Source: SPDF01 sp963812085 (GTDB lineage Bacteria; Gemmatimonadota; Gemmatimonadetes; Gemmatimonadales; GWC2-71-9). From it: a stretch of 64,000 bases of DNA. Under the pieces are notes generated by a model. It was not told the DNA's origin. It ran no database searches and was given only the letters and a program-made list of their open reading frames with translations. Below are positions 42,069 through 50,315 of this stretch, one piece after another (position 1 is the stretch's first letter; each line of letters opens with the position of its first letter). The translations under genes were made by a program, and so were the position numbers. The DNA is taken from the NCBI GenBank assembly GCA_963812085.1, contig CAWETL010000009.1, positions 124,001 through 188,000 of the forward strand, given 5' to 3'.

Positions 42069-42464
42069 GTGAGCCAGCGCGACGTCGTCCTCCGGTGGAT
42101 CGAGCAACTCGGGCTCGTGGTGGCACGGCTGCTGCGCGGGCCCGGCGAGGCGGACCTGGCGCTCGCGGCCGAACAGGTCCGCGCGGCGATCACCCAGATC
42201 CTCGGCCCGCTGCACGCGACCGTGCCGAAGCTCGACGCGGCGAGCGCCGCCGGGTTGCTGCACGACCCCGAGCGAGTCTACGGATACGCGCGGCTGCTCG
42301 GCCTCCAGGCGGCGATCGAGCAGGCCGGCGGGAATGCGGCCTTCGGCGATACCCGCGCGCGGGCCGCGGCGATGGTGCGCGAGGCGATGGCGCGCGCGAC
42401 GCCGGCGCCGGCGGACTGGGGCGCATGGCTCGAGGAACTTGACGGGCGCGGGAGCGGGAAATGA
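42069..42464 (+). CDS. Hypothetical protein, helical
   Basis: A 131-residue protein from a GTG at 42069 with GGAAGGG upstream; an in-frame ATG at 41937 would place the gene over the hydroxyproline promoter. The sequence (QRDVVLRWIEQLGLVVARLL, LALAAEQVRAAITQILGPL, ERVYGYARLLGLQAAIEQAG) is a series of amphipathic helices with no membrane segment or signal peptide. It faintly recalls small DUF6483-like helical proteins, but I do not claim membership. It stands alone on its strand, divergent from the hydroxyproline operon. Function unknown. Confidence 0.6.
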   Translation: MSQRDVVLRWIEQLGLVVARLLRGPGEADLALAAEQVRAAITQILGPLHATVPKLDAASAAGLLHDPERVYGYARLLGLQAAIEQAGGNAAFGDTRARAAAMVREAMARATPAPADWGAWLEELDGRGSGK

Positions 42465-42478
42465 GGGGACAACGGCGC

Positions 42479-42547
42479 TGTCAGGGTATTGTCAGGGAGG
42501 GAATGTTGTGTCAGTCTCTGGTAAGGGGCTCCCCGTAAAGTCAGGGC
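42479..42547 (+). promoter_or_regulatory. Direct GTCAG(GG) repeats upstream of the PepSY/two-component operon
   Basis: GTCAG occurs at 42480, 42491, 42510 and 42540, the first two 11 bp apart (one helical turn), as in direct-repeat sites of OmpR-family regulators. It lies 55-120 bp before the PepSY start. Autoregulation by the adjacent response regulator is an inference. Confidence 0.4.
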
Positions 42548-42600
42548 GTCGGGAACTTCCTCCCGAAGGTCGCTCAGCCCCAAATCTTGCAGAGGTCGCC

Positions 42601-43041
42601 ATGCGTTTCCCGTCCAAGCTCACGCCGTTCGCGGCTGCCGCGTTGCTCGCCCTTCCGGCGGCGGCCCACGCCCAGGCCGTCACCGTCACCGAGGCCAAGC
42701 CCGGCCTCCTGAAGGAGGCCAAGGTGCAACCCGCCGAGGCCCAGAAGGCTGCGCTCGGTCACGTGCCGAACGCCACGGTCACCAAGGCCGAGATCGAGAA
42801 CGAGGGCAAGAAGTTGATCTACAGCTATGACCTCACGGTGCCAGGCAAGCCGGGCATCACCGAAGTGCACGTCGACGCGAACACCGGCAAGGTGCTCTCG
42901 ACCAAGCACGAGACGCCGAAGACCCAGACCGCGGCCAAGCCCGCCACGGCCGCGACCCCGGCCAAGCCGGCCTCTGCCACGATGACCAAGCCCGCGACTC
43001 CAGCTCCGGCCGCCACCACGGCCCCGGCGAAGAAGCCGTAG
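42601..43041 (+). CDS. PepSY-domain periplasmic protein
   Basis: A 146-residue exported protein: signal peptide ending AAAHAQ; one PepSY domain (KEAKVQPAEAQKAALGHVPN, TKAEIENEGKKLIYSYDLTV, ITEVHVDANTGKVLSTKHE); then a low-complexity tail rich in Ala, Pro, Thr and Lys. PepSY proteins often occur beside two-component systems, where they may inhibit proteases or modulate the sensor. The response regulator gene starts only 6 bp after its stop, so it heads a three-gene operon. Confidence 0.9.
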   Translation: MRFPSKLTPFAAAALLALPAAAHAQAVTVTEAKPGLLKEAKVQPAEAQKAALGHVPNATVTKAEIENEGKKLIYSYDLTVPGKPGITEVHVDANTGKVLSTKHETPKTQTAAKPATAATPAKPASATMTKPATPAPAATTAPAKKP

Positions 43042-43047
43042 GCGACC

Positions 43048-43737
43048 GTGCGCGTCCTGGTCGTCGAGGATGACGAGGCGCTTGCCGACCTCCTGGTGCG
43101 CACGCTGTCGCGTGCGCACTGGGCAGCCGACATCGCGCCGAACGGACGCAGCGCGCTTTCCGCCCTCCAGACCAACGAATACGATCTCGTCGTGCTCGAC
43201 CTCGGCCTCCCGGATGTGGACGGGGTCGAGGTCTGCCGGCGCTGGCGCGCCGCCGGCGGCCGGGCCCCGATCCTGATCCTCACCGCCCGTGGTGCCGTGC
43301 AGGACCGCGTCGCCGGGCTGGACGCGGGCGCCGACGACTACCTCGCCAAGCCGTTCGAGCCGGAGGAATTGCTGGCCCGCCTGCGGGCCCTCGCCCGCCG
43401 CGAGCCCGCCCCGCTGGCGCCCGTGCTCCGGCTGGGTGATCTTGCACTCGACCCGGCCACGCACGAAGTGCGGCGGTCGGGCGAGCTGATCGCCCTTTCG
43501 CCACGGGAATACGCACTCTTGGAATACATGCTTCGCAACCCGCACCGCGTCGTGAGCCGGACCCGGCTCATGGAGCACGTGTGGGACGACAACTTCGATC
43601 CCGTGGCGAACGCCGTGGAGGTGCTCGTCAGCCGCGTGCGGCGAAAAGTGGACAGCCCCGGGCGCGCGCCGCTCTTCCAGACCGTCCGCGGTGCCGGGTA
43701 TATGCTGACAGACCGGCGCCCGGCGAATGGGGCTTAG
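43048..43737 (+). CDS. OmpR/PhoB-family response regulator
   Basis: A 229-residue regulator starting at GTG 43048. Receiver: VEDDE acidic pocket, phospho-acceptor Asp in DLVVLDLGLPDVDGVEV, Thr in ILTARG and Lys in LAKPFEPEELLARL. Winged-helix DNA-binding domain: SPREYALLEYMLRNPHRVVS, LMEHVWDDNFDPVANAVEVL, VRRKVD and VRGAGYML. All key residues are present. It overlaps the histidine kinase gene by 11 bp and probably binds the direct repeats upstream of the operon. Confidence 0.95.
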   Translation: MRVLVVEDDEALADLLVRTLSRAHWAADIAPNGRSALSALQTNEYDLVVLDLGLPDVDGVEVCRRWRAAGGRAPILILTARGAVQDRVAGLDAGADDYLAKPFEPEELLARLRALARREPAPLAPVLRLGDLALDPATHEVRRSGELIALSPREYALLEYMLRNPHRVVSRTRLMEHVWDDNFDPVANAVEVLVSRVRRKVDSPGRAPLFQTVRGAGYMLTDRRPANGA

Positions 43738-45082
43738 CCGGCTCCGACTCCGCCTCACGGCGTCCTACGCGATCGGGTTCTTCGCGGTCCTCGTCGTGCT
43801 GAACCTCGTGGTCATCCGCTCCGTTCGCCATCTCGAAGAAGACCTCCTCACACGACGCCTGACGCTGGCCGCCCGCGACCTCCTGGCCGAGGTGCCCCGC
43901 GAGTACGCGGAGCGCCAGGACGCAGGGTGGGCCAACGCCGCCGCGCGGGTGCTGGACGAGTGGCCGCGCGGGCCGGATGCGCTCGTGGCCTACGGCCGCG
44001 ACGGATCGCTGATGGCCACGCTGGGCCCCCCCGCCCTGGTGGCGACGGCGCCGCGGATGCTTCCGCTCACCGGCCAGATCGAGTCCGACACCACCTACGC
44101 GCCGGGCCACATCGCACGCCGGATCATGATTCGCGGCAACCCGCCGCTCACGGCGCTCGCCATCGGATCTCTCGATGAAACCCGCCAGCCGGCCCAGGCG
44201 CTCGGGCGCTGGCTGTTCCGCCTCGCGCCGGTGCTGCTCCTCGCGAGCCTCATCCTCGGCTACACCTTTGCAGGCCGGGCCCTCGCGCCGATGAACGCCC
44301 TCGCCGAGCGGATCGCGAAGCTCGCGCCCGAGCGCCTCGAGGAACGCCTCCCCGTCGGGGCGCCGCCCGACGAGATCGACCGGCTCGCCAGCCAGTTCAA
44401 CGAGCTCCTGGCCCGCCTCCAGCAAGCCCAGTCCCGCAATCGCCGATTCGTCCGGCAGGCGGCCCACCAGATCCGGACCCCGCTCACCCTGCTCCTCGGC
44501 GAAGCGTCGCTGCAGCGGAGCGGGCACCCCGACCTCAGCGAACTCCGCCGTTCGCTCGATCGGATCTGGATATCCGCGCACCAGATGCAGCGCCGGGTGG
44601 AGGAGCTGGTGACGCTCGCCGCGGCCGAGGCCGGCGAGGCCCCCGCCCTGGACGACGACGTCGAGCTCGACGCCCTCGCGCTGGAGGCCACGGAGCTGAT
44701 GCGGCATCGCGCCGCCGTCCTTGGCCATCCCCTGGAACTGCTTGACATCGAGGAAGTGACGGTCCGCGGGAACGCCCCGCTCCTGCGCGAGGCGCTGGTC
44801 GAGCTGCTGGAAAACGCCTGCCGTCACGGGGCTGCGGGCGCCCCGGTCAGCGTGCGGGTCGTGGGGACTCCCGGGGCGGCCTCGCTCGAGGTCGTCAATC
44901 GCGGTGCACCGGTGACGCCGCCGGACGGCCGGATCCAGGAGGCGCCCCCGGACGGACGGGGGCTGGGGCTCTCGATCGTCCGGTGGATCGCCGAACAACA
45001 CGGCGGGCGCCTCGAGATTCGCCGCGAGGACGACCACAACGTGATCGCCCTCGTGCTCCCGTCCGCCCATCAGGGCGCCTAG
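43727..45082 (+). CDS. Membrane sensor histidine kinase
   Basis: A 451-residue sensor: TM1 at about residues 12-32 (TASYAIGFFAVLVVLNLVVI), a periplasmic domain of some 130 residues, TM2 near 163-184, HAMP, a dimerisation domain with phospho-acceptor His in AAHQIRTPLTLLLGE, and an ATPase domain with the N-box LLENACRHGAAG and G-box DGRGLGLSIVRWIA. The H-box has HQIRTP instead of the common HELRTP, as in some HAMP kinases. Its TAG stop overlaps the TAG stop of the convergent CDP-alcohol transferase gene (shared CTAG). Confidence 0.94.
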   Translation: MGLSRLRLRLTASYAIGFFAVLVVLNLVVIRSVRHLEEDLLTRRLTLAARDLLAEVPREYAERQDAGWANAAARVLDEWPRGPDALVAYGRDGSLMATLGPPALVATAPRMLPLTGQIESDTTYAPGHIARRIMIRGNPPLTALAIGSLDETRQPAQALGRWLFRLAPVLLLASLILGYTFAGRALAPMNALAERIAKLAPERLEERLPVGAPPDEIDRLASQFNELLARLQQAQSRNRRFVRQAAHQIRTPLTLLLGEASLQRSGHPDLSELRRSLDRIWISAHQMQRRVEELVTLAAAEAGEAPALDDDVELDALALEATELMRHRAAVLGHPLELLDIEEVTVRGNAPLLREALVELLENACRHGAAGAPVSVRVVGTPGAASLEVVNRGAPVTPPDGRIQEAPPDGRGLGLSIVRWIAEQHGGRLEIRREDDHNVIALVLPSAHQGA

Positions 45083-45690
45083 CGGACCGCCTGGCCCCCG
45101 CCGGCCTCGAGCGCCTCGAGCGCCACCGCGCGCGACGCCACCGTGTCGAGGTCCCCCCCCAGCGCGTCCATCCGCAACTGGAACTGACAGTCGATGATCA
45201 GCAGCCCGATCACGTAGGCGGCCAGGTTCACGCCGAAGATGATCGGGAAGATGACCGGATACGGGAACCAGAGGCCGAAGTAGAGCGCCACGCGCTTGGC
45301 GCCCGGGTCGAACCGCGACCGGTCCGAGACGGTGGTGAGCAGGTAGATCGCCACGAGCGCCAGGATGGCCAGCCGGAGCGGAACCCACCCCGCCACCACG
45401 AACGCCAGGAAGATGATCGTCTCCGACGCCCGGTCGAGCCGGGTGTCGAGCCGCTGACCCGCCGGCGATCCCAGTCCAAATTCCCGCGCCATCCCCCCAT
45501 CCATGCCGTCGAGGACCTGGCCCAGCGCCATGACCCAGAGCCCCGGCACCAGGCGTCCGCTCGCGAACACGGCCGCGGCCGCCACGCTCACCGCGAACGA
45601 GATCCACGTCACCTGGCTCGGCGAGAGGCCGAGTCGCAGGTGAGCGAACCGAATCAGCGGGCGGAGCGCAATGTCGAGGGGGTTTCTCAT
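45079..45690 (-). CDS. CDP-alcohol phosphatidyltransferase family protein (second of two in the operon)
   Basis: A 203-residue integral membrane enzyme. The signature DGGMAREFGLGSPAGQRLDT with the following RLD matches DGx2ARx8Gx3Dx3D exactly, so the dinuclear metal site is complete. It should transfer a phospho-alcohol from a CDP-activated donor to an alcohol acceptor. Last gene of an eight-gene operon, overlapping the upstream gene by 4 bp. The second such enzyme in the operon, it may act on a different acceptor. Its stop codon overlaps that of the convergent kinase gene. Substrate unknown. Confidence 0.85.
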   Translation of the reverse strand: MRNPLDIALRPLIRFAHLRLGLSPSQVTWISFAVSVAAAAVFASGRLVPGLWVMALGQVLDGMDGGMAREFGLGSPAGQRLDTRLDRASETIIFLAFVVAGWVPLRLAILALVAIYLLTTVSDRSRFDPGAKRVALYFGLWFPYPVIFPIIFGVNLAAYVIGLLIIDCQFQLRMDALGGDLDTVASRAVALEALEAGGGQAVR

Positions 45691-46124
45691 CGGCGGGCCA
45701 GGAAGACGAGGACGTTGGCCACGAGGAGGAACGCGGCGAGCACCGCTTCCTTCACCTTGTCCGGGATCGAGAGCATCCACCCCTGTGTGACCCGGCGCGA
45801 GTAGGGGTAAAACGGCATCTTCTCGTAGCTCACCGAATAGTCCATGGCCAGGTGAATCGCGAAGAAGATCAGCGGCACGAGGGTGCCGAGGAAGAGGCAG
45901 AGCGGGATGATCCAGAGGAAGGCCACCGGCTCCTGGAGCGACGAGCGCCAGTAGTACCCCCGCTTGTCCTTGAGACCCACCGCGCGGAGATAGAACGGCG
46001 CCTTGACCACGTGGTCGATGTCCACGGCGACCCCGAACCCGTAAGCGAGCGCCGCGTCCCGGTCGTGCAGCCCCATCACCTGGACGCCCAGGGTCGTGGC
46101 AAGGATGTGGGTGATGATGGTCAC
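45687..46124 (-). CDS. Small membrane protein, metal-dependent hydrolase-like
   Basis: A 145-residue protein with about three to four membrane segments. Polar conserved-looking spots, THILATTLG, DIDHVVKAPFYL and FFAIHLAMDY, resemble the His/Asp pattern of the YdjM/DUF457 family of membrane-bound metal-dependent hydrolases. It overlaps both neighbours by 4 bp in the headgroup-like operon. A lipid- or polyprenyl-phosphate-directed hydrolase is conceivable, but I cannot confirm the family by eye. Confidence 0.5.
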   Translation of the reverse strand: MTIITHILATTLGVQVMGLHDRDAALAYGFGVAVDIDHVVKAPFYLRAVGLKDKRGYYWRSSLQEPVAFLWIIPLCLFLGTLVPLIFFAIHLAMDYSVSYEKMPFYPYSRRVTQGWMLSIPDKVKEAVLAAFLLVANVLVFLARR

Positions 46125-47119
46125 GCGGGACTCCCTGGTTCCGGGCTGGGATGGGGAACGACGCCGACAAGGAGGAGCCCGATCCCGATCCAGGTCAGGT
46201 CCCGGGCCCGGATCACCAGCGCCGTATACAGCCCGGTGTTGGGGTCGAGACCGACCAGTTGGAAGAGCAGGAAGAGCGCGCCTTCCTTGACGCCGACTTC
46301 ATACGGGATGAGGAAGATGATGTTCTGGATGAGCGACGCCAGCCCGCCGACGAGATAGGCGTTGGTCAGGCTCATCGGAATCCCGAGGCCGAGGCCCACG
46401 AGGTAGTACTCCCCCATGAGCATCGCGCGGGCCACGTACTCCACGGCGAGGGCCTGGAAGAACCGGCGGGGCGAGCGGTGATAGAAATCCGCGATCTGCC
46501 GGTCCATTTCGGTGAGCGTGCCCCGAAAACCTTCGGCCCGTCGGCTGAGTCGCCCCAGGAGCGGTGTACGGTGCAGCAGGTCGAGCAGCCGCTCGAGCAC
46601 ACCCTCCTGGTGACCGGTGAAGACCAGGAGCGACAGCGCCAGCGTCGCCACGGCCGCGACCAGCACGCCGGCCAGCAGCACCCCGTGCAGCGGCACGAGG
46701 AGGAGGGCCAGGAGGAGCGCGGTGAACCAGGTGAGGATCAGCGCCAGCGTGTTCAGCATCCGGATGAGGATGACCGAGGCGGCGGCACGCTGCGAGCCGA
46801 TATAGGGAACGAGGCCCGCCACCCGGAAGGGTTCTCCGCCGGCGTTGATGACGGGCGTCACGAAGTTGAGGGCCGCCCCGGACACCGTGAGGCTGAGGAG
46901 CCGCGCGAAGGGCGGGCGCGCTGCCTCGCCGGCGAGCGTCAGGTGCCAGGCGAAGGTGTTGAACACCAGCATCGTTCCGTAGAGCACCAGCACCGGAACG
47001 AACATCCATCCCACCGTGGCCGCGTTGGCCAGCAACTCACCCACGCCCACGCGCCGCACGAGCACCCAGAGCATCGCGGCGCCCAGGGCGAGCAGCACGA
47101 GGCGGTAGCGCGCGCTCAT
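46121..47119 (-). CDS. Lysylphosphatidylglycerol synthase/UPF0104-type membrane protein (flippase-like)
   Basis: A 332-residue multi-pass protein from ATG 47119 (the longer in-frame ORF to 47506 overlaps the oxidoreductase gene). Family traits: LRRVGVGELLANA-like opening, NFVTPVINAGGEPFRV after the third helix, LIRMLNTLAL, and LASLIQNIIFLIPYEVGVKEG near the end. This is the AglD/MprF-N-terminal fold, whose members flip or modify lipid-linked molecules. The C-terminal synthase domain of MprF is absent, so a flippase or transferase-support role fits the operon best. It overlaps its neighbours by 4 bp on each side. Confidence 0.78.
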   Translation of the reverse strand: MSARYRLVLLALGAAMLWVLVRRVGVGELLANAATVGWMFVPVLVLYGTMLVFNTFAWHLTLAGEAARPPFARLLSLTVSGAALNFVTPVINAGGEPFRVAGLVPYIGSQRAAASVILIRMLNTLALILTWFTALLLALLLVPLHGVLLAGVLVAAVATLALSLLVFTGHQEGVLERLLDLLHRTPLLGRLSRRAEGFRGTLTEMDRQIADFYHRSPRRFFQALAVEYVARAMLMGEYYLVGLGLGIPMSLTNAYLVGGLASLIQNIIFLIPYEVGVKEGALFLLFQLVGLDPNTGLYTALVIRARDLTWIGIGLLLVGVVPHPSPEPGSPA

Positions 47120-48126
47120 CCCGTGTGCAGGAGGGTCGGGGCGCCTGCGGCATAGGCCGCGTCGAGCACGTCGGCCACCCGGGCGATGTCGTCCAGCCCG
47201 CCGGCCAGGTCCGCGGCGTCGATCGCATCGGCGAACGCCGCGAACAGGCCGGCAAACCAGCCGGCGTAGGCCGACTTGTCGAGTTCGGCCGAGCGGTCGG
47301 TGGTCTCGACCACTCCGCCCCGGTCGATGGTGAGCTGGCCGCCCCGCCACTCGATCGTACCCGTGGTGCCGATGAACCGGATGCGATTCTCCCGGTGGTG
47401 CGCCGCCCAGGTCAGGAACATCCGCCCCAGCCGGTCGGGATACTCGAAGAGCAGCTGCGCCGTGTCCTCGACGTCGTACGACGTGTGGAGCAGCCGTCCG
47501 GTCCACGCCTCGACCCGCAGCGGCGGCCCGGCCACGTCGAGCAGCTCATAGACCAGGTGGGTACCGTGGTCCAGCAGCACGCCGCCCCGGCTCTCGGCCG
47601 ACCGCCCCCGCCACGGCAGGGCGGTGCGGCCGGCGCCCGGATCGGCCCGCGGCCGGTACACGTCGAACTCCGCCAGGTGCCAGTGTCCGATGGCGCCGGC
47701 CTCGAGCCATGCCTTCACCTGCTTCCAGACCGGGTTGTACCGGTACTGGTGGCAGGGCATCACGACCCGCCCGGCCCGGAGCGCGGCGACGCGGATACCC
47801 GCCGCCTCATCCGCGCTCAACGCCACCGGCTTTTCGCAGAGCACATGGTACCCGTGTTCGAGCGCCCAGAGGGTCAGCTCGAGATGCGAGGCCGTCGGCG
47901 TGCAAATATCGACGAAATCCAGCGGGCCCGAGCGCGCGAGCTCGGCCAGCGACCGGTACAGGGGGATCCCCTCCACCGCCTCGGCTTCGGGCGCCAGGTC
48001 GAGCGAGGCCACGATCTCGAAGCGCCCGGAGGCCGCCGGGAGGCGAAAGCCCGGCAGGTGCGACTGCCGGGCGATGCCGCCGAGGCCGATGATCGCGCCA
48101 CGGTACCGCGGGCGTTCAGGCGACAC
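47116..48126 (-). CDS. Gfo/Idh/MocA-family NAD(P)-dependent oxidoreductase
   Basis: A 336-residue dehydrogenase. The Rossmann motif is GAIIGLGGIARQSHLPGF; DICTPTASHLELTLWALEHG and HVLCEKPVAL carry the conserved EKP Lys; HQYRYNPVWKQ and GGVLLDHGTHLVYELL give the catalytic-domain His region. The family oxidises or isomerises sugars, inositols and amino sugars. GTG 48126 is chosen (11-bp overlap with the upstream gene); an ATG-type start 16 codons earlier is possible. Next to an aminotransferase, it could make the keto group to be aminated. Confidence 0.87.
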   Translation of the reverse strand: MSPERPRYRGAIIGLGGIARQSHLPGFRLPAASGRFEIVASLDLAPEAEAVEGIPLYRSLAELARSGPLDFVDICTPTASHLELTLWALEHGYHVLCEKPVALSADEAAGIRVAALRAGRVVMPCHQYRYNPVWKQVKAWLEAGAIGHWHLAEFDVYRPRADPGAGRTALPWRGRSAESRGGVLLDHGTHLVYELLDVAGPPLRVEAWTGRLLHTSYDVEDTAQLLFEYPDRLGRMFLTWAAHHRENRIRFIGTTGTIEWRGGQLTIDRGGVVETTDRSAELDKSAYAGWFAGLFAAFADAIDAADLAGGLDDIARVADVLDAAYAAGAPTLLHTG

Positions 48127-49009
48127 GGGCGTCGGGCAGTCGAGGGATTTCCCGGCGGAGGAGGGCCGCCGCACGGCGCTCCTGCGTGAGGACCAGGGAC
48201 ACGAGGATGGCGTTGAGCGGCAGGATCGTCAGCCAGAAGAACCCCGCGGGCCACCCCCACACTGCAGTGACCGCCAGCAGGAGGAAGCGGATGTTCTGCC
48301 CGATCCACGCGCACGGCGGGACCAGCCAACTCATGCGGTCGTAGTATTCCAGCTGGAGCGCGGCCGACGGCTTCGGTCCCGTTACCCGCACCAGCTCGAA
48401 CGTCGTGGGCAGCAGGCGGGCCTGCCGTCGCACATAGCTGCCGTAGCCGGCCGCCACGATCCCGCGCCAGCCCGAGGGGCGCGGGCGCCTCGCCACCGCC
48501 TCGGGCAGGTCGAGTTCACTTCCCTTGCCGGCCCCGAGGTACAGATACGCCTGCCGGATGGTGTCCACCGCCGTGCTCTGCAGGGCATGGCTCACACCGG
48601 CCGCCACGCCCAGCGCAACGGCCTGCCAGCCGTACCCCGACACGACGAGCCGGGCGATGAGCGTCAGGTAGAGATTGATGAACCGGATATTGTCGGACGC
48701 GCCATCGACCACGCGCCCGAACGGGGTGGAGGTGCCGCGGGTGCGGGCGAGCTGCCCATCGGCGCTGTCGAAGATGTCCGACACGAGGAACAGCGCCACG
48801 CCGGCGGCGTTGAGCCAGTGGCTTTCGTAGAAGAACAGGTTTCCCGCGACCAGCCCCAGGACCAGGCTGACGACGGTCACCTGGTCCGGCGTGACCCGCG
48901 TCGGGAGGAGCCTCCGGCAGACCTGGTAACCGAGCGGGCGGAAGAACGTGCGGTCCGCCCATTCCTCCACCAGGTCGCCCTTAAGCGCGAGCGCGCTCGG
49001 CGGCTTCAT
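48116..49009 (-). CDS. CDP-alcohol phosphatidyltransferase family protein (first of two in the operon)
   Basis: A 297-residue membrane enzyme with the full signature DGQLARTRGTSTPFGRVVDG followed by ASD (DGx2ARx8Gx3Dx3D). TPDQVTVVSLVLGLVAG starts the catalytic helices. About 90 residues after the core, including a polar insert at 160-215, are more than in simple phosphatidylglycerophosphate-synthase types. ATG 49009 lies 29 bp inside the aminotransferase gene. It should use a CDP-linked donor, presumably made by the nucleotidyltransferase of the same operon. Confidence 0.85.
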   Translation of the reverse strand: MKPPSALALKGDLVEEWADRTFFRPLGYQVCRRLLPTRVTPDQVTVVSLVLGLVAGNLFFYESHWLNAAGVALFLVSDIFDSADGQLARTRGTSTPFGRVVDGASDNIRFINLYLTLIARLVVSGYGWQAVALGVAAGVSHALQSTAVDTIRQAYLYLGAGKGSELDLPEAVARRPRPSGWRGIVAAGYGSYVRRQARLLPTTFELVRVTGPKPSAALQLEYYDRMSWLVPPCAWIGQNIRFLLLAVTAVWGWPAGFFWLTILPLNAILVSLVLTQERRAAALLRREIPRLPDARVA

Positions 49010-50315
49010 GCAGCACTCCCTTCATCACGGCGAGGGCTCCCATCGCCTGCTCTTCGGTGATCACGAGCGGCGGGTTGATGCGGACTTCCGGGTTGTAGAT
49101 CATCGCCAGGACGCCGCGGGCCATCAGCGTGTCGAAGATCCACCGGGTGGCGGTCTTGTCGAGCAGCTTCGTCGTGCCCGGCACGACCAAGTCGAACCCG
49201 ATCATCAGCCCGCGCCCGCGCGCGTCGCTCACGATGGGAATCTCCCCCTCCCAGCGCTTGATCTCGAGGAGCATCTTGGCGCCCAGCGACCGGCTGTGCT
49301 CCACGAGGCCCTCCTCGAGAATCGTCTCGATCGTCACCCGCGCCGCGCACGCGGCGAAGGGGTTGCCGCCGTAGCTCGACGAGCTGCCGCTCGGGTTGGC
49401 CCACGGCTTGGCGAAGGCGACCGACTCGCGGATGATGATGCCGCTCATCGGGAAGCCGCCGCCGAAGCCCTTGCCCACCAGCAGCATGTCGGGAACGATG
49501 CCCTCGTGCTCGACGCCGAACATCCGCCCGGTGCGGCCGAAGCCGGTGATCATCTCGTCGCAGATGAGGAGGGCGCCCTTCTCGTCGGCCAGGGTGCGCA
49601 GCGCCTTGAGGTAGCCGAGGGGCGGGACGATGTTGCCGGCGGTGCCCTGGATCGGCTCCACGATGATGGCCGCCAGGTCGCCGCTGGTCTCCAGCTCCAG
49701 CTTCTTGCGGAGGAAGGAGAGGCAGTGCCACTCGCAGGAGGGGAAGGTCTTCTCGAAGACGCAGCGGGAGCACGAGGCGTACGGGCTGGAGTACATGCCC
49801 GGCATCAGGGGGCCGAGGCCGTGCTTGAAGTTGCCGCTGAGGAGCGGGAGCACGCCGCCGGTCTTGCCGTGGAAGCCGCCCCAGAAACCCGCGACCTCCG
49901 TCCGGCCGGTGTGCGACTTGGCCAGCCGCACCGCCGCCTCCACCGCCTCCGCGCCGCTGCTGTAGAGCTGGGTCCGGTTGAGGTCGCCGGGCGCGAGGTC
50001 GGCGATCAGCTTGACGAGCGCCGCGCGGTTTTCCGAGGTGAAGCTCCCCACGTGCAGGCGGGCCACCTGCTTCTGCATGGCGGCCACGTACTTCGGATGG
50101 GCGTACCCGAGGCTGGCGACGCCGACGCCCGCGAGCAGGTCGACGTAGCGCTGGCCGTCCACGTCGTAGAGCAGGGCGCCTTCGCCCCGGTCCATGCACA
50201 GGCGGCTGAACAGGGCCACGCTCTGGGTGCCGGGCGCAAGATGCTCGGCTTCGGCCTCGAACAGGGTCGCCGAACGCGGCCCCGGAATCTGCTGGATCAG
50301 GTCGGACACGGTCAC
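48981..50315 (-). CDS. Class III PLP aminotransferase with four-cysteine insert
   Basis: A 444-residue aminotransferase starting at GTG 50315 (GTGA overlap with the upstream stop). PLP Lys282 is in VGKGFGGGFPMSG; ICDEMITGFGRTGRMFG carries the cofactor Asp; LYSSGAEAVEAAVRLAK binds phosphate. An unusual insert at residues 182-198 has Cys-x2-Cys-x8-Cys-x3-Cys, which could bind zinc or an iron-sulfur cluster. Class III enzymes aminate aldehydes or ketones at omega positions or on cyclitols and sugars. In this operon it would amine a keto-polyol or aldehyde made by the Gfo/Idh/MocA enzyme; the true substrate is unknown. Confidence 0.88.
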   Translation of the reverse strand: MTVSDLIQQIPGPRSATLFEAEAEHLAPGTQSVALFSRLCMDRGEGALLYDVDGQRYVDLLAGVGVASLGYAHPKYVAAMQKQVARLHVGSFTSENRAALVKLIADLAPGDLNRTQLYSSGAEAVEAAVRLAKSHTGRTEVAGFWGGFHGKTGGVLPLLSGNFKHGLGPLMPGMYSSPYASCSRCVFEKTFPSCEWHCLSFLRKKLELETSGDLAAIIVEPIQGTAGNIVPPLGYLKALRTLADEKGALLICDEMITGFGRTGRMFGVEHEGIVPDMLLVGKGFGGGFPMSGIIIRESVAFAKPWANPSGSSSSYGGNPFAACAARVTIETILEEGLVEHSRSLGAKMLLEIKRWEGEIPIVSDARGRGLMIGFDLVVPGTTKLLDKTATRWIFDTLMARGVLAMIYNPEVRINPPLVITEEQAMGALAVMKGVLHEAAERARA

